From: Paenibacillus terrigena DSM 21567
Lineage (GTDB): Bacteria; Bacillota; Bacilli; Paenibacillales; Paenibacillaceae
Length of the DNA stretch: 64,000 nucleotides
Direction of reading: 5' to 3'
Assembly: GCF_000374845.1 (NCBI RefSeq)
Contig: NZ_KB895419.1
Span: 124,001 to 188,000, forward strand
The first letter of the stretch is position 1. Each line of letters begins with the position of its first letter. The notes below the pieces were generated by a model. The model was not told where the DNA came from and ran no database searches. It worked only from the letters and a program-made list of their open reading frames with translations. Positions 35,537 to 44,717 of this stretch are shown here, piece by piece. Both the position numbers and the translations under genes were made by a program.

Positions 35537-36384
35537 CTGGAAAAGAACGATATGACAACATTGAAATACCTGCCCGACTATCCGAAGTCATTCAGCAAGC
35601 GCAGCAACGGGGACGAATGGAGAAGCGAAGAAGAAACGTTCTGCGAAGATCTACCTTAACAGCTGCTTGTGCTGCTGCCATCATGATCACGGTCAATGTC
35701 CCGAATGTGGCCATGGCATTGTCTGATGTGCCTGTCATCGGTTCGATTGTAAAGGTGCTGCAGATTGGCAGTGGGGGGCAACGTACAGATGGCGTCTCCG
35801 TCACGACAACAACCGAAGAGAACACCTTAAGTATCAACTTCAGCTTGAATGGGGAACAAACGTCGAGTGCGCCCGCTTACACGGTGGATTACAAAGCAGC
35901 ACCGGATCGCCTCATATTCTCATTCTATGGGGTACGTAATCTCGACTATATGAAGCTGCAAGAGGATATCAAAGGGTTGTCGAATGTCAAAGATGTCTAC
36001 AACAATGTGATTTTGGATGATTCAGCGTTCCGATTTGTCGTGGAATTGAAGGAGAATATCGGTTATTCCGTATCGGAGTACCAGCAGCCTGGATACATTC
36101 AGTTGAAATTGTTCGGTGCGAAGAAGCCAGAGCAAGCTCACGATGTTTATTATGTGCGAAGCCAAGCGATGGAGCAAGGTGAATCGATCGCCGTTCTCGA
36201 CGAACAATATGCAGCAGATGATAGCAGCGTTATTAAGACCAAGCAAGGGAAATTCATTGTTGCTATGGGTGGATTCAAAACACGTGAGGAAGCTGAACAG
36301 CACCTTCAGAAATTATCTACGAGGGAAGATTACTTCGAACCATTGCACGTCGATCACTGGATGAGCAACGCAAGTCCTGAATAA
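35533..36384 (+). CDS. Anti-sigma factor, single-pass membrane protein with SPOR-like tail
   Basis: A 283-residue partner of the preceding sigma factor. The cytoplasmic N terminus (about 1-38) is basic and holds ARLSEVIQQAQQRGRMEKRRR. One membrane helix follows (about 42-62), then PVIGSIVKVLQIG and an extracytoplasmic beta-rich domain of the DUF4179/RsiV-like kind. The last about 50 residues, GKFIVAMGGFKTREEAEQHLQKL, read like a SPOR-type peptidoglycan-binding repeat. This could let the factor sense wall state; that is an inference. It ends at a strong terminator. Confidence 0.78.
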   Translation: MTGKERYDNIEIPARLSEVIQQAQQRGRMEKRRRNVLRRSTLTAACAAAIMITVNVPNVAMALSDVPVIGSIVKVLQIGSGGQRTDGVSVTTTTEENTLSINFSLNGEQTSSAPAYTVDYKAAPDRLIFSFYGVRNLDYMKLQEDIKGLSNVKDVYNNVILDDSAFRFVVELKENIGYSVSEYQQPGYIQLKLFGAKKPEQAHDVYYVRSQAMEQGESIAVLDEQYAADDSSVIKTKQGKFIVAMGGFKTREEAEQHLQKLSTREDYFEPLHVDHWMSNASPE

Positions 36385-36409
36385 GTGATACAGACTGTCG
36401 TTGAACAAG

Positions 36410-36448
36410 CCGCAACCCGCCGGAAAACGGGGGTTGCGGTTTCTTTTT
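36410..36448 (+). terminator. Terminator after the sigma/anti-sigma operon
   Basis: CCGCAACCC and GGGTTGCGG form a nine-base-pair stem, followed by a T-rich tail. Confidence 0.85.
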
Positions 36449-36516
36449 GTGTCAGAACATAATATTTTCTATCTTTATGAGGAGATTATTCTATTTTTAT
36501 TACTATTTTCAAGACT

Positions 36517-36650
36517 TATAATGATAACAAACTGTAGGTTGAAGGAGGTGGGAAATCGTTATACATAGGCAAAAATCACCAAATCACGGTATAAGGAATC
36601 GACACGATGTGTAAGGCATAGAGACGAACAATAAAAGGAGAATCGATGAG
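36517..36650 (+). promoter_or_regulatory. Promoter and untranslated leader of the GH95 gene
   Basis: A TATAAT box (36517-36522) starts a leader of about 120 bases. A perfect ribosome-site sequence (AAGGAGGTG, 36542-36550) sits 100 bases before the gene and is not followed by a standard start codon. The gene's own site is AAAAGGAG just before ATG 36651. The unused site could mark a small non-AUG ORF or a structural element. Confidence 0.4.
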
Positions 36651-39600
36651 ATGAGTATAGAGATTCATGCAACGAAGCGTTTCGCAAGAATTGCGACCGT
36701 ATTATCTTTGGTCATGATTTATTCGGTACTTACAAGTTGGATCCATCCTGAATCCCAGGGATTAGGTTCGAAGGCTTACGCATCTGCCGCAGGGACCGTC
36801 AATGATAATGTATCGCTCTGGTATAACAAACCCGCCACGCAATGGGAGACACAAGCCCTCCCAATCGGTAACGGTCATATGGGTGGCATGGTGTTCGGTG
36901 GAGTAGAGCAGGAGCGTATCCAATTTAATGAGAAGACGTTATGGAGCGGAGGACCGGGGTCGGACCCGAATTATCAATATGGGATTAAAGACGGCGCTCA
37001 AGTTCACGTCGATACGATCAGACAATTGTTGAAGGACGGAAAAATCAATGAAGCAAAGGCGCTGCTCGGTAAGATCACGGGCGTTATGGGTGCGAACGAT
37101 TCCGCTTTTGGCGCCTATCAAGCATTTGGTGACGTTTATCTGGACTTTGACAAGCAGTCAACTTACAAATTAACAGCAAGCTCCGATCAGAAGCCTTACG
37201 GTGAAGGCGTTGAAAATGTAATGGACGGTTCCGTGGATACGAAATGGTATTCCGGCGATGGTTCCCCCCCGTTTTGGCTGCAATGGGAGTATAGTGAGCC
37301 TAAAGTGATTACCGGATATTCATTTACCTCTGCGAATGATGTGCCGAATCGTGATCCGAAGGATTGGACACTCAAAGGATCAATGGATGGGCAGCAATGG
37401 ACGATACTGGATACCCGTGCGAATGAAGAATTTGCATCACGAAAATTGAAAAAGTCATACACGTTCACCAACCAGACGGCGTATAAGTTTTTCAAATTTG
37501 ATCTTGTCAGCAAGGGTGGAACGCAAATTCAAATGTCCGAGGTTAGCTTTGTTGGGGCAGCAGGTGAAAATAAACCGGTAACGGACTATCGTAGGGAGCT
37601 GAATCTAGTTGATGGAACAGCGAAGGTAGCCTATACACGCGATGGTGTACGCTATAAGCGAGAATTCTTCGTCAGCTATCCGGATAAAGTCATGGTCATG
37701 CGTATTACGACAGAAAATAATACGCCAATGAGCTTCGATGTCCGCGTTACTGGCGCACAGCCTTCCAATTCGGTCATCACGGAAGGGAATAATTCACTTG
37801 TATTAAGCGGGCTTGTTCCTAGTAATAAAATGGCTTATGAAGCGCAGCTAAAGGTGTTGAATGAAGGTGGGTCTGTAGCGGCGAATTCGGGTAAGGTGAC
37901 GATCAGTAATGCGAACGCTGTTACAATTTTGTTATCAGCCGCAACGAATTACGCGAACAATTATCCGACATATCGCGGGGATAAGACGCCGAAGGAAATC
38001 GTTCAGTCCTATATGAACAAAGCCACATCGAAGTCATTCCAGCAGCTTCGTGATACACATGTAGCGGATTATTCTGAATTATTCGACCGTGTGTCGCTTG
38101 ATTTGGGTGGGGAAACCTCATCATTGCCTACCAATGAATTGTTAAACAAATATAAAACGAACGGTACCGATGCGGAAAAACGCAGTCTTGAGACGCTATT
38201 CTTCCAGTATGGCCGTTACTTATTAATTGCTTCTTCACGTGAAGGCTCCCTTCCAGCCAATCTGCAGGGCATATGGAATCAGGTCAATAATCCACCTTGG
38301 AATAGTGATTATCATACCAATATCAATGTACAGATGAACTATTGGCCATCAGAGGTTGTCAATCTAGCAGAGACGGATATTCCGTATATCGATTATATCG
38401 ACGCACTTCGTGATCCAGGACGGGAGACTGCGAAGAGACATCATGGCATTCAAGGGGAAGGATGGGTCATCCATACGGTCAATAATCCGTTCGGGTATAC
38501 AGCGCCAGGTTCTGATTTCTATTGGGGATGGTCGCCTGCGGCAAATGCATTCATGGTCCAACAAGCATGGGATCATTACGCTTTTAGTGGGGACAAAGAT
38601 CTGCTCCGTGATAAGGTCTACGACATCATTAAAGAAGCGACGCAGTTCTGGGTTAAATATTTGGTAGAAGATACAGATGGAACACTCGTATCCTCACCGT
38701 CTTATTCCCCGGAGCAAGGAGATGTGGGGATTGGGGTAGCTTATGACCAAGAGTTGGTCTGGGAATTGTTCACTCAATTTATGAAGGCCAGCGATACCCT
38801 TGGTGTTGACCCAGATCTTCGAGCTCAAGTGAGTGCGATGCGCAGCAAACTATCGATGCCGAAAATCGGTCGATGGGGCCAAGTGCAAGAGTGGAAAAAT
38901 GATATCGACGATCCGAACAATGAGCACCGTCATATATCGAATTTAGTTGGACTTTATCCGGGTACACTCATTAATAACGTCGACACACCTGATCTGTTCG
39001 CCGCAGCGAGAGTGACATTGAACGCTCGTGGAGATGGCGGAACGGGCTGGAGTAAAGCGAATAAGATCAATTTATGGGCGCGTCTGCTGGACGGCAATCG
39101 AGCGCACAAGCTGCTCGGAGAACAATTGAAGGGCAGCACACTCGATAATCTATTCGATACGCATCCTCCATTCCAAATCGATGGCAACTTCGGCGCAACG
39201 TCAGGCATCGCCGAGATGCTGCTGCAGAGTCACACGGATAGCATTGATCTCCTGCCTGCATTGCCAGATGCATGGGCGAAGGGAAGCGTAGAAGGGCTGG
39301 TAGCTCGAGGAGCTTTCGATGTAGCTATGAACTGGCAAGCATCAACATTAACAGGTGCAGTGATTACGTCCAAGAAAGGCAACACAGCCAAGGTTCGCAA
39401 CAAAGTGTTTACCCAACAAGATGCCATCAAGGTAACCCGAGTGAGCGATGGCAAAACGATCAACCATACGGCTGATAAGGATGCCATTCAATTTGCAACA
39501 TCCACAGGAGAGCAGTATCGCATCGTAATTAACGCGAAAACACCTGAGGAACCGGTGAAGCCGATTAAGATCGACGATCGTGATCCACTCGTTGTATACG

Positions 39601-40559
39601 ATGGAGCATGGAACCATTATGAAGATGGTGGCGATTATCAAGGAACAGAAACATATAGTAATGCTGTGAATGCATCAGCATCGTTGACATTCGAAGGTTC
39701 CGAGATTAAATTCATTAGCGCCTTGCAGCGTAATCACGGCAAATTTGATGTGTATCTAGATGGAGAACGCGTGTCCGAGAATATCGACGGTTATGCACCT
39801 GCAACGAATAAACAGCAAGTACTGTTCCAGAAAACAGGATTAGCGCGAGGAACACATACGATCAAAATCGTCGTCAAAGGATCGAAGAATAGCTCTTCTC
39901 TGGATACGATCGCGATGGTTGATGCGTTTGAATATGTACCGTTCAAGAAACTAGCTGATCCAGCAACGACATTAACGAGTCCAACAGAAATCCAGTCAGG
40001 AAAGACGTTCAAAGTACAATTGGGACTCGATAGCGTAAGTCAATCGGTCTATGCCCAAGATATCCAGCTTCAGTATGACGCTGACCGGTTCGAATTCGTG
40101 AAACATGCTTCGCTCATGGAAGGCGTTAGTGTCGTTGAAGCAAAGCAAGAACCTACTGGAACGCTTCGTTTGATCATAGCCAGCCAAGGAGCAAATCATG
40201 GGATAACGGACAGTGGGAATGTAATCGAATTGTCCTTCAAGGCGAAGGAAGTATCCAAGACCGAAAAGGGAACGATTGCAGTGACGAAGGCCGTGTTAGC
40301 CGATGACCAGGGAAGTGAAGTAGATGCTAGCGTATCCAAGACGGAGATTGAGATCATTGCCACGGTCGAGCCTGGCCATCCACCAGATGTCAATGGCGAC
40401 GGCAAAGTGACCATCGGTGACCTAGCCATCGTAGCATCCCATTACGGTAAAAATACGAGCAGTCCAGATTGGCAGCAAGCAAAACGCGCAGATATAAACG
40501 GCGACGGCAAGATTGATATTACGGATCTTGCGACGGTAGCGGGTAAAATTTTGACGTAA
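36651..40559 (+). CDS. Secreted GH95 alpha-L-fucosidase-type enzyme with nested CBM, cohesin-like and dockerin domains
   Basis: A 1302-residue modular enzyme. A signal peptide ends near AYASA (about residue 45). The GH95 domain begins at [19 protein letters not shown]. It is interrupted at about 170-300 by an F5/8-type carbohydrate-binding module and resumes at [10 protein letters not shown]. Catalytic-region motifs are [14 protein letters not shown] (about 555), SPEQGD (about 686) and IDGNFGAT (about 843). A second binding module follows (about 985-1100), then a cohesin-like domain (about 1105-1240) and a type I dockerin with two calcium loops ([12 protein letters not shown] and [12 protein letters not shown]). 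It should cleave fucose from host or plant glycans outside the cell. Confidence 0.9.
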   Translation: MSIEIHATKRFARIATVLSLVMIYSVLTSWIHPESQGLGSKAYASAAGTVNDNVSLWYNKPATQWETQALPIGNGHMGGMVFGGVEQERIQFNEKTLWSGGPGSDPNYQYGIKDGAQVHVDTIRQLLKDGKINEAKALLGKITGVMGANDSAFGAYQAFGDVYLDFDKQSTYKLTASSDQKPYGEGVENVMDGSVDTKWYSGDGSPPFWLQWEYSEPKVITGYSFTSANDVPNRDPKDWTLKGSMDGQQWTILDTRANEEFASRKLKKSYTFTNQTAYKFFKFDLVSKGGTQIQMSEVSFVGAAGENKPVTDYRRELNLVDGTAKVAYTRDGVRYKREFFVSYPDKVMVMRITTENNTPMSFDVRVTGAQPSNSVITEGNNSLVLSGLVPSNKMAYEAQLKVLNEGGSVAANSGKVTISNANAVTILLSAATNYANNYPTYRGDKTPKEIVQSYMNKATSKSFQQLRDTHVADYSELFDRVSLDLGGETSSLPTNELLNKYKTNGTDAEKRSLETLFFQYGRYLLIASSREGSLPANLQGIWNQVNNPPWNSDYHTNINVQMNYWPSEVVNLAETDIPYIDYIDALRDPGRETAKRHHGIQGEGWVIHTVNNPFGYTAPGSDFYWGWSPAANAFMVQQAWDHYAFSGDKDLLRDKVYDIIKEATQFWVKYLVEDTDGTLVSSPSYSPEQGDVGIGVAYDQELVWELFTQFMKASDTLGVDPDLRAQVSAMRSKLSMPKIGRWGQVQEWKNDIDDPNNEHRHISNLVGLYPGTLINNVDTPDLFAAARVTLNARGDGGTGWSKANKINLWARLLDGNRAHKLLGEQLKGSTLDNLFDTHPPFQIDGNFGATSGIAEMLLQSHTDSIDLLPALPDAWAKGSVEGLVARGAFDVAMNWQASTLTGAVITSKKGNTAKVRNKVFTQQDAIKVTRVSDGKTINHTADKDAIQFATSTGEQYRIVINAKTPEEPVKPIKIDDRDPLVVYDGAWNHYEDGGDYQGTETYSNAVNASASLTFEGSEIKFISALQRNHGKFDVYLDGERVSENIDGYAPATNKQQVLFQKTGLARGTHTIKIVVKGSKNSSSLDTIAMVDAFEYVPFKKLADPATTLTSPTEIQSGKTFKVQLGLDSVSQSVYAQDIQLQYDADRFEFVKHASLMEGVSVVEAKQEPTGTLRLIIASQGANHGITDSGNVIELSFKAKEVSKTEKGTIAVTKAVLADDQGSEVDASVSKTEIEIIATVEPGHPPDVNGDGKVTIGDLAIVASHYGKNTSSPDWQQAKRADINGDGKIDITDLATVAGKILT

Positions 40560-40590
40560 ACTTGCGTCATCACCCGGATATGAAATTAGG

Positions 40591-40641
40591 AACAGAAATA
40601 CATCACCTTCGATTCATGTGGGGTGGTGTATTTCTGTTTTA
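40591..40641 (+). terminator. Strong terminator after the GH95 gene
   Basis: AACAGAAATACATCACC pairs with GGTGGTGTATTTCTGTT (17 base pairs, one G-U), followed by Ts. About 180 bases of AT-rich sequence with no gene separate it from the next CDS. Confidence 0.9.
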
Positions 40642-40821
40642 TAGCAAGAATCTCAGAAGAATGTCAAATTCAGAGTGCTGACTAAAATGGGAATCATTAC
40701 AAATAATTTGTTGAGACTTTTTTATAACATCTCCCGTCTAACGCATGTAAACTTCATGAAGCTACAACAAATGCTTAGTATTAAACCACAAAAATTTACT
40801 CACAAGGGAGATTAAATAGTC

Positions 40822-41871
40822 ATGAAAAAGCAAACGATCGCATTATTCACAGCAGCAACACTTTTAGCAGGTACGGCACTTGTCGGTTCCATGAACACCA
40901 TTTGGGCGCAGCAGTCTACAGCACCGATGCAACAGCAGCAGGTCAAAGATCAGAATTTCCGGAATGTTAAAATTGCGGAATCTACAGTCACTTACACAAT
41001 CAAAGGGGAAGCCCAAGTACACGAAGGAACATACCATTATACATTGAAGCAGCACGGGAAGGTTCTGGCCAAGGGGTTCGGTACATCTTCGATGGGGGCA
41101 CCTGAGTGGGGTGAGATTAACCAACAGATTTCGGTTTCGAGCAGTAAATTAGCAGGTAACAAGGGATTATCCTTGGAAATGTACGAGGTCGATTCAGCTA
41201 CAGGCAATCAGGTAAACTATGTCACTGTTCCACTTAATAAATCGAATAATACGGCAAAAAATAAAGTGTTTCGCAATTTGAAGTTGTCGGAATCCACCGT
41301 AACCTATACGGCAAAAGGGGAAGCTAAAGTGAACGAGGGAACGTATCACTATGCGGTTAAGCAAGATGGTAAAACGCTAGTGAAAGGTTTCGGAACAGCG
41401 TCCATTAGCGCTCCGGACTGGGGAACCTTTACGCAACAAATTACAATTCCAAGCAGCAAAATCGATGCGAATAAATCACTGTTCTTAGAATTGTATGAAG
41501 TCGATCAAGCGACGGGTAAAATCGTGAACAAAAAGACGATTCAAATGAAAAAAGCAGAACAAACGCAAACGTGTGGGAATAAAGCATTCCGTAATGTCCA
41601 GTCATCCTCGCCAGTCGTAACTTTCACGGTGAAAGGTGAAGCGAGTGCATTTGAAGGAACGTATCAATATGTCGTGAAGCAGGATGGCAAGACACTCGCA
41701 AAAGGGTATGGTACAGCATCGATCGGCGCCCCGGATTGGGGAACTTTCTCGCAGCAAGTAAGCATTCCGATGAACAAATTGCAGGGCGATAAACCATTAA
41801 CATTTGAACTCTATGAAATCGATCAAGAAACAGGTAAAGTGGTCAACAAATTGGTTATGCCTATTAAATAA
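40822..41871 (+). CDS. Secreted protein with three tandem Gmad2-like Ig domains
   Basis: A 349-residue exported protein. A signal peptide ends near IWAQ (about 30). Three repeats of about 95-100 residues follow. Each has the pattern FRN-V-x-x-S-x-V-T-x-T-x-KGEA-x-x-x-EGTY-x-Y-x-x-K, then AKG-[FY]GT-[AS]-S and L-x-x-E-x-YE-[VI]-D. Spacing and residues match the immunoglobulin-like domain found in spore-germination proteins (Gmad2). Repeats 2 and 3 begin near residues 148 and 250. No enzymatic domain or anchor is seen. It may bind wall or glycan material; the function is unknown. Confidence 0.75.
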   Translation: MKKQTIALFTAATLLAGTALVGSMNTIWAQQSTAPMQQQQVKDQNFRNVKIAESTVTYTIKGEAQVHEGTYHYTLKQHGKVLAKGFGTSSMGAPEWGEINQQISVSSSKLAGNKGLSLEMYEVDSATGNQVNYVTVPLNKSNNTAKNKVFRNLKLSESTVTYTAKGEAKVNEGTYHYAVKQDGKTLVKGFGTASISAPDWGTFTQQITIPSSKIDANKSLFLELYEVDQATGKIVNKKTIQMKKAEQTQTCGNKAFRNVQSSSPVVTFTVKGEASAFEGTYQYVVKQDGKTLAKGYGTASIGAPDWGTFSQQVSIPMNKLQGDKPLTFELYEIDQETGKVVNKLVMPIK

Positions 41872-41880
41872 CTTCAGCTA

Positions 41881-41912
41881 ACCGCAGCGCGCATCGTGCT
41901 GCGGTTTTTTAT
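41881..41912 (+). terminator. Terminator after the Ig-repeat gene
   Basis: ACCGCAGC and GCTGCGGT form an eight-base-pair stem with a nine-base loop, followed by six Ts. Confidence 0.88.
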
Positions 41913-41992
41913 TACTTCGAATCGCATGAGATGTATAACGACGTAGGTAAGCTGAGACAATATGCCATAAAAGATAAGTAAAGGGGATTCAT

Positions 41993-43612
41993 GTGCGAAA
42001 AAAAATAATGTCAGGTCTGATTATCATCGTATTGGTATCAGCTATCATTGGATGTCGACCTCAACAACAAGCCGCAAAGTCTAACGAGCAAGATCTATTA
42101 TATATTCAATCAACCAAGCACCAAGCTTCTAAGAAGGTTATTTTTTTACTGGTTGATGCACTGATGGCTCAAGCTATTGACCAGGGGATTCAGAGACAAG
42201 AACTGCCGACATTCCAATATCTCATTCAACATGGTCAATATTATAAGGACATGGTCAGTTCATTCCCAACCATGTCGGTTACGATCGACAGCTCACTCCT
42301 TACGGGAAGCTATCCGAATGAACATCATGTGCCCGGACTCACGTGGTATTCTACAGAAGCAAGGAAGGTCATTAACTATGGTACAGGTCCCATGGAAATC
42401 TTCAAGCATGGTATCGAATCCGTTATGTTAGATGGCTTAATTCATTTGAACGCAACCCATCTGAATCCTCAATTGCCCACCATCTATGAAGACTTGGCAC
42501 GTCATGGATTAAAGTCCGCTTCCATCAATGGATTGATCTATCGGGGGAGGACGCCTCATACGCTTACGATCCCTTCATGGGTTCAAGGGATAACCTCCAT
42601 TCCAAAAGAAATCAAGGTCCATGGTCCCGATTTTATGGCCCTAGGCGCATTATCTAATCCGCTGCAGGGAAAGACGAGTCTGCCTAAGAGCGTCTTTCGC
42701 AAAATGGGATTGAATAGTGCTTATTCGATTGAAACGCTGAATTATTTAATTCAAGCCAATACACTGCCAGATTTTTCGTTAGTGTATTTGCCAGATATCG
42801 ACCAGCAGATTCATCGAAAAGGTCCTGCGAACATGAAGGATGTCAAAGGGATCAGAGACGTAGATCAACAACTTCATACCATGCTGCAGGCATTCGGTTC
42901 ACCAGAGAAAGCGCTTAGTGAAGCTGTAATAATCATTGCTGGGGATAGCGGGATGACACAAATTTTGCCGTCAAATGAAAATCCGGTCATCGATTTACCT
43001 GCTTTGTTACAGAATGATCATGTATTACGACCAGGAAAAGCTGTCACAGCAGACACGGAAATCGTTCTTGCCGTAAATGAAACAATGGCGTATGTATATA
43101 ACATAGGACAGCAGCAATCACTCAGAGGCTTGGCTACGAAGTTAAGTCTTGATCCACGAATGGATTATATTGCTTGGAAAGAAGATGGATGGATCTATGT
43201 GAAGCAAGGCAATTCAGATCGCGAACTTAGGTACAAGGTGAAAGGTGATTTTAGCGATCCATATCAACAAAGATGGTCGGTAGAAGGGGATATTGACGTG
43301 TTGGACTTACAAGTCGATTACGCGAACTATACCTTGCATTATGGTCAATACCCCGATGCATTGCAACGATTGCAAGGCGCGCTTCTTTCACATCCTGGTG
43401 ATTATATTGTGGTAGGTGCTAAGCCTGGATATGAGCTGGTCGATCGCAGCTCACCCACGCATAAAGGCGGAGGGGGTCATGGATCTCTCCGGCATGAAGA
43501 ATCATTGGTTCCGCTTATCTTATGCGGGACGGATCAGAAGCCGAAGCATCTTCGGATCATCGACCTCAAACCATTTATTCTGCAATTACTAATCAAAAAC
43601 GAGGGAGAGTAG
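41993..43612 (+). CDS. Alkaline-phosphatase-superfamily phosphodiesterase, lipoprotein
   Basis: A 539-residue protein starting at GTG 41993 (ribosome site AAAGGGG). It has a basic N terminus, a hydrophobic segment and a lipobox-like SAIIGC, so it is probably a membrane-anchored lipoprotein. The catalytic domain is of the nucleotide pyrophosphatase/phosphodiesterase type: VIFLLVDAL with the first metal Asp, SSFPTMSVTIDSSLLTGSYPNEH with the nucleophilic Thr/Ser, LPDIDQQIHRKGP, IIAGDSGM, and a late GGGGHGSLRHEE histidine. The substrate cannot be told. It precedes the LysR gene by 65 bases. Confidence 0.85.
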   Translation: MRKKIMSGLIIIVLVSAIIGCRPQQQAAKSNEQDLLYIQSTKHQASKKVIFLLVDALMAQAIDQGIQRQELPTFQYLIQHGQYYKDMVSSFPTMSVTIDSSLLTGSYPNEHHVPGLTWYSTEARKVINYGTGPMEIFKHGIESVMLDGLIHLNATHLNPQLPTIYEDLARHGLKSASINGLIYRGRTPHTLTIPSWVQGITSIPKEIKVHGPDFMALGALSNPLQGKTSLPKSVFRKMGLNSAYSIETLNYLIQANTLPDFSLVYLPDIDQQIHRKGPANMKDVKGIRDVDQQLHTMLQAFGSPEKALSEAVIIIAGDSGMTQILPSNENPVIDLPALLQNDHVLRPGKAVTADTEIVLAVNETMAYVYNIGQQQSLRGLATKLSLDPRMDYIAWKEDGWIYVKQGNSDRELRYKVKGDFSDPYQQRWSVEGDIDVLDLQVDYANYTLHYGQYPDALQRLQGALLSHPGDYIVVGAKPGYELVDRSSPTHKGGGGHGSLRHEESLVPLILCGTDQKPKHLRIIDLKPFILQLLIKNEGE

Positions 43613-43677
43613 ATGGAACATTCGACTATACGAATTAATCGGAACAAGTTATGATTTATTCGTAAGGGGGAATCGAA

Positions 43678-44580
43678 TTGACGTTGCAGCAACTGAAATA
43701 TGTCATTGAGGTCGCCAATCGCGGTTCCATCAATGAAGCAGCCAAACGGCTGTTTATCTCGCAACCAAGTCTATCCAATGCGATTAAGGATTTGGAAGAA
43801 GAACTGCAGATAGCGATCTTCGATCGATCGAATAAAGGGATTTCGCTCTCGAAGGAGGGTGTGGAATTTCTAAGCTATGCTAGGCAGGTTGTTGAACAGG
43901 CAGAGCTGCTCGAGAGCCGATACTTAAATGCGAAACCGTCTCCTCAGCATTTTTCGGTATCGACGCAGCATTATGCTTTTGCCGTGAATGCCTTCGTAAG
44001 CCTCGTTCAACAATATGGTCATGATGAATATGAACTATCCTTGCGAGAGACCAAAACCTATGAAATCATCGAAGACGTAAAAAGCATGCGTAGTGAAATC
44101 GGGATATTGTATTTGAATGAATTCAATGGAAAAGTCATCAACAAGCTGCTAAAAAGCGCAAATCTTGAGTTTCATAGCCTCTTTACAGCCAAACCGCATA
44201 TCTTCATCAGCATCAAGAACCCGCTCGCCAAGCAATCGATCGTAACGATCGACCAGCTCCAGCATTATCCGTATTTATCTTTTGACCAAGGGGAATATAA
44301 TTCATTCCATTTCTCGGAAGAGATTCTGAGTACGATGTCACACAAGAAGAGTATTCGCGTCAATGATCGTGCGACCTTATTCAATCTATTGATCGGGTTG
44401 AACGGCTATACGATCTCGACGGGGGTACTCAGCAAGGACCTTAACGGTAATGAGATAATACCTGTTCCGCTGGATTGCGAGGAGACGATTAATGTCGGCT
44501 GGATTGCGCATCGCAATACGTCGATGTCTAAGCTGGGGCTTGCCTATGTGGATGCTCTCATCGAGGCGATTCGCCAATAA
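43678..44580 (+). CDS. LysR-family regulator upstream of metE
   Basis: A 300-residue LysR-type regulator with TTG start behind AAGGGGGAAT. The N-terminal helix-turn-helix is LQQLKYVIEVANRGSINEAAKRLFISQPSLSNAIKDLEEEL; the rest is the periplasmic-binding-protein-like effector domain. The neighbouring metE gene and a 17-bp palindrome in the gap between them suggest that it controls methionine or cysteine metabolism, like MetR/CmbR-type regulators. The effector is not known. Confidence 0.85.
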   Translation: MTLQQLKYVIEVANRGSINEAAKRLFISQPSLSNAIKDLEEELQIAIFDRSNKGISLSKEGVEFLSYARQVVEQAELLESRYLNAKPSPQHFSVSTQHYAFAVNAFVSLVQQYGHDEYELSLRETKTYEIIEDVKSMRSEIGILYLNEFNGKVINKLLKSANLEFHSLFTAKPHIFISIKNPLAKQSIVTIDQLQHYPYLSFDQGEYNSFHFSEEILSTMSHKKSIRVNDRATLFNLLIGLNGYTISTGVLSKDLNGNEIIPVPLDCEETINVGWIAHRNTSMSKLGLAYVDALIEAIRQ

Positions 44581-44614
44581 CGTTGATCTATATGTTCTGT
44601 GTTCATCTCATGGG

Positions 44615-44631
44615 TATAGCTAATGGCTATA
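44615..44631. promoter_or_regulatory. 17-bp palindrome upstream of metE, candidate LysR operator
   Basis: TATAGC-TAATG-GCTATA is a perfect six-base inverted repeat with a five-base centre. Further TATAG-type half sites follow (ATATAG at about 44637 and GCTATACC at about 44659). The form resembles the TATAGTT...AACTATA sites of streptococcal MetR/CmbR regulators. Confidence 0.5.
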
Positions 44632-44717
44632 GCTAGATATAGTAATTATCAGTTACGCTATACCTGAGAAAACATGGTATCTTTCTTGTAACAACATTTG
44701 GCAAGGAGTGTTACGAG

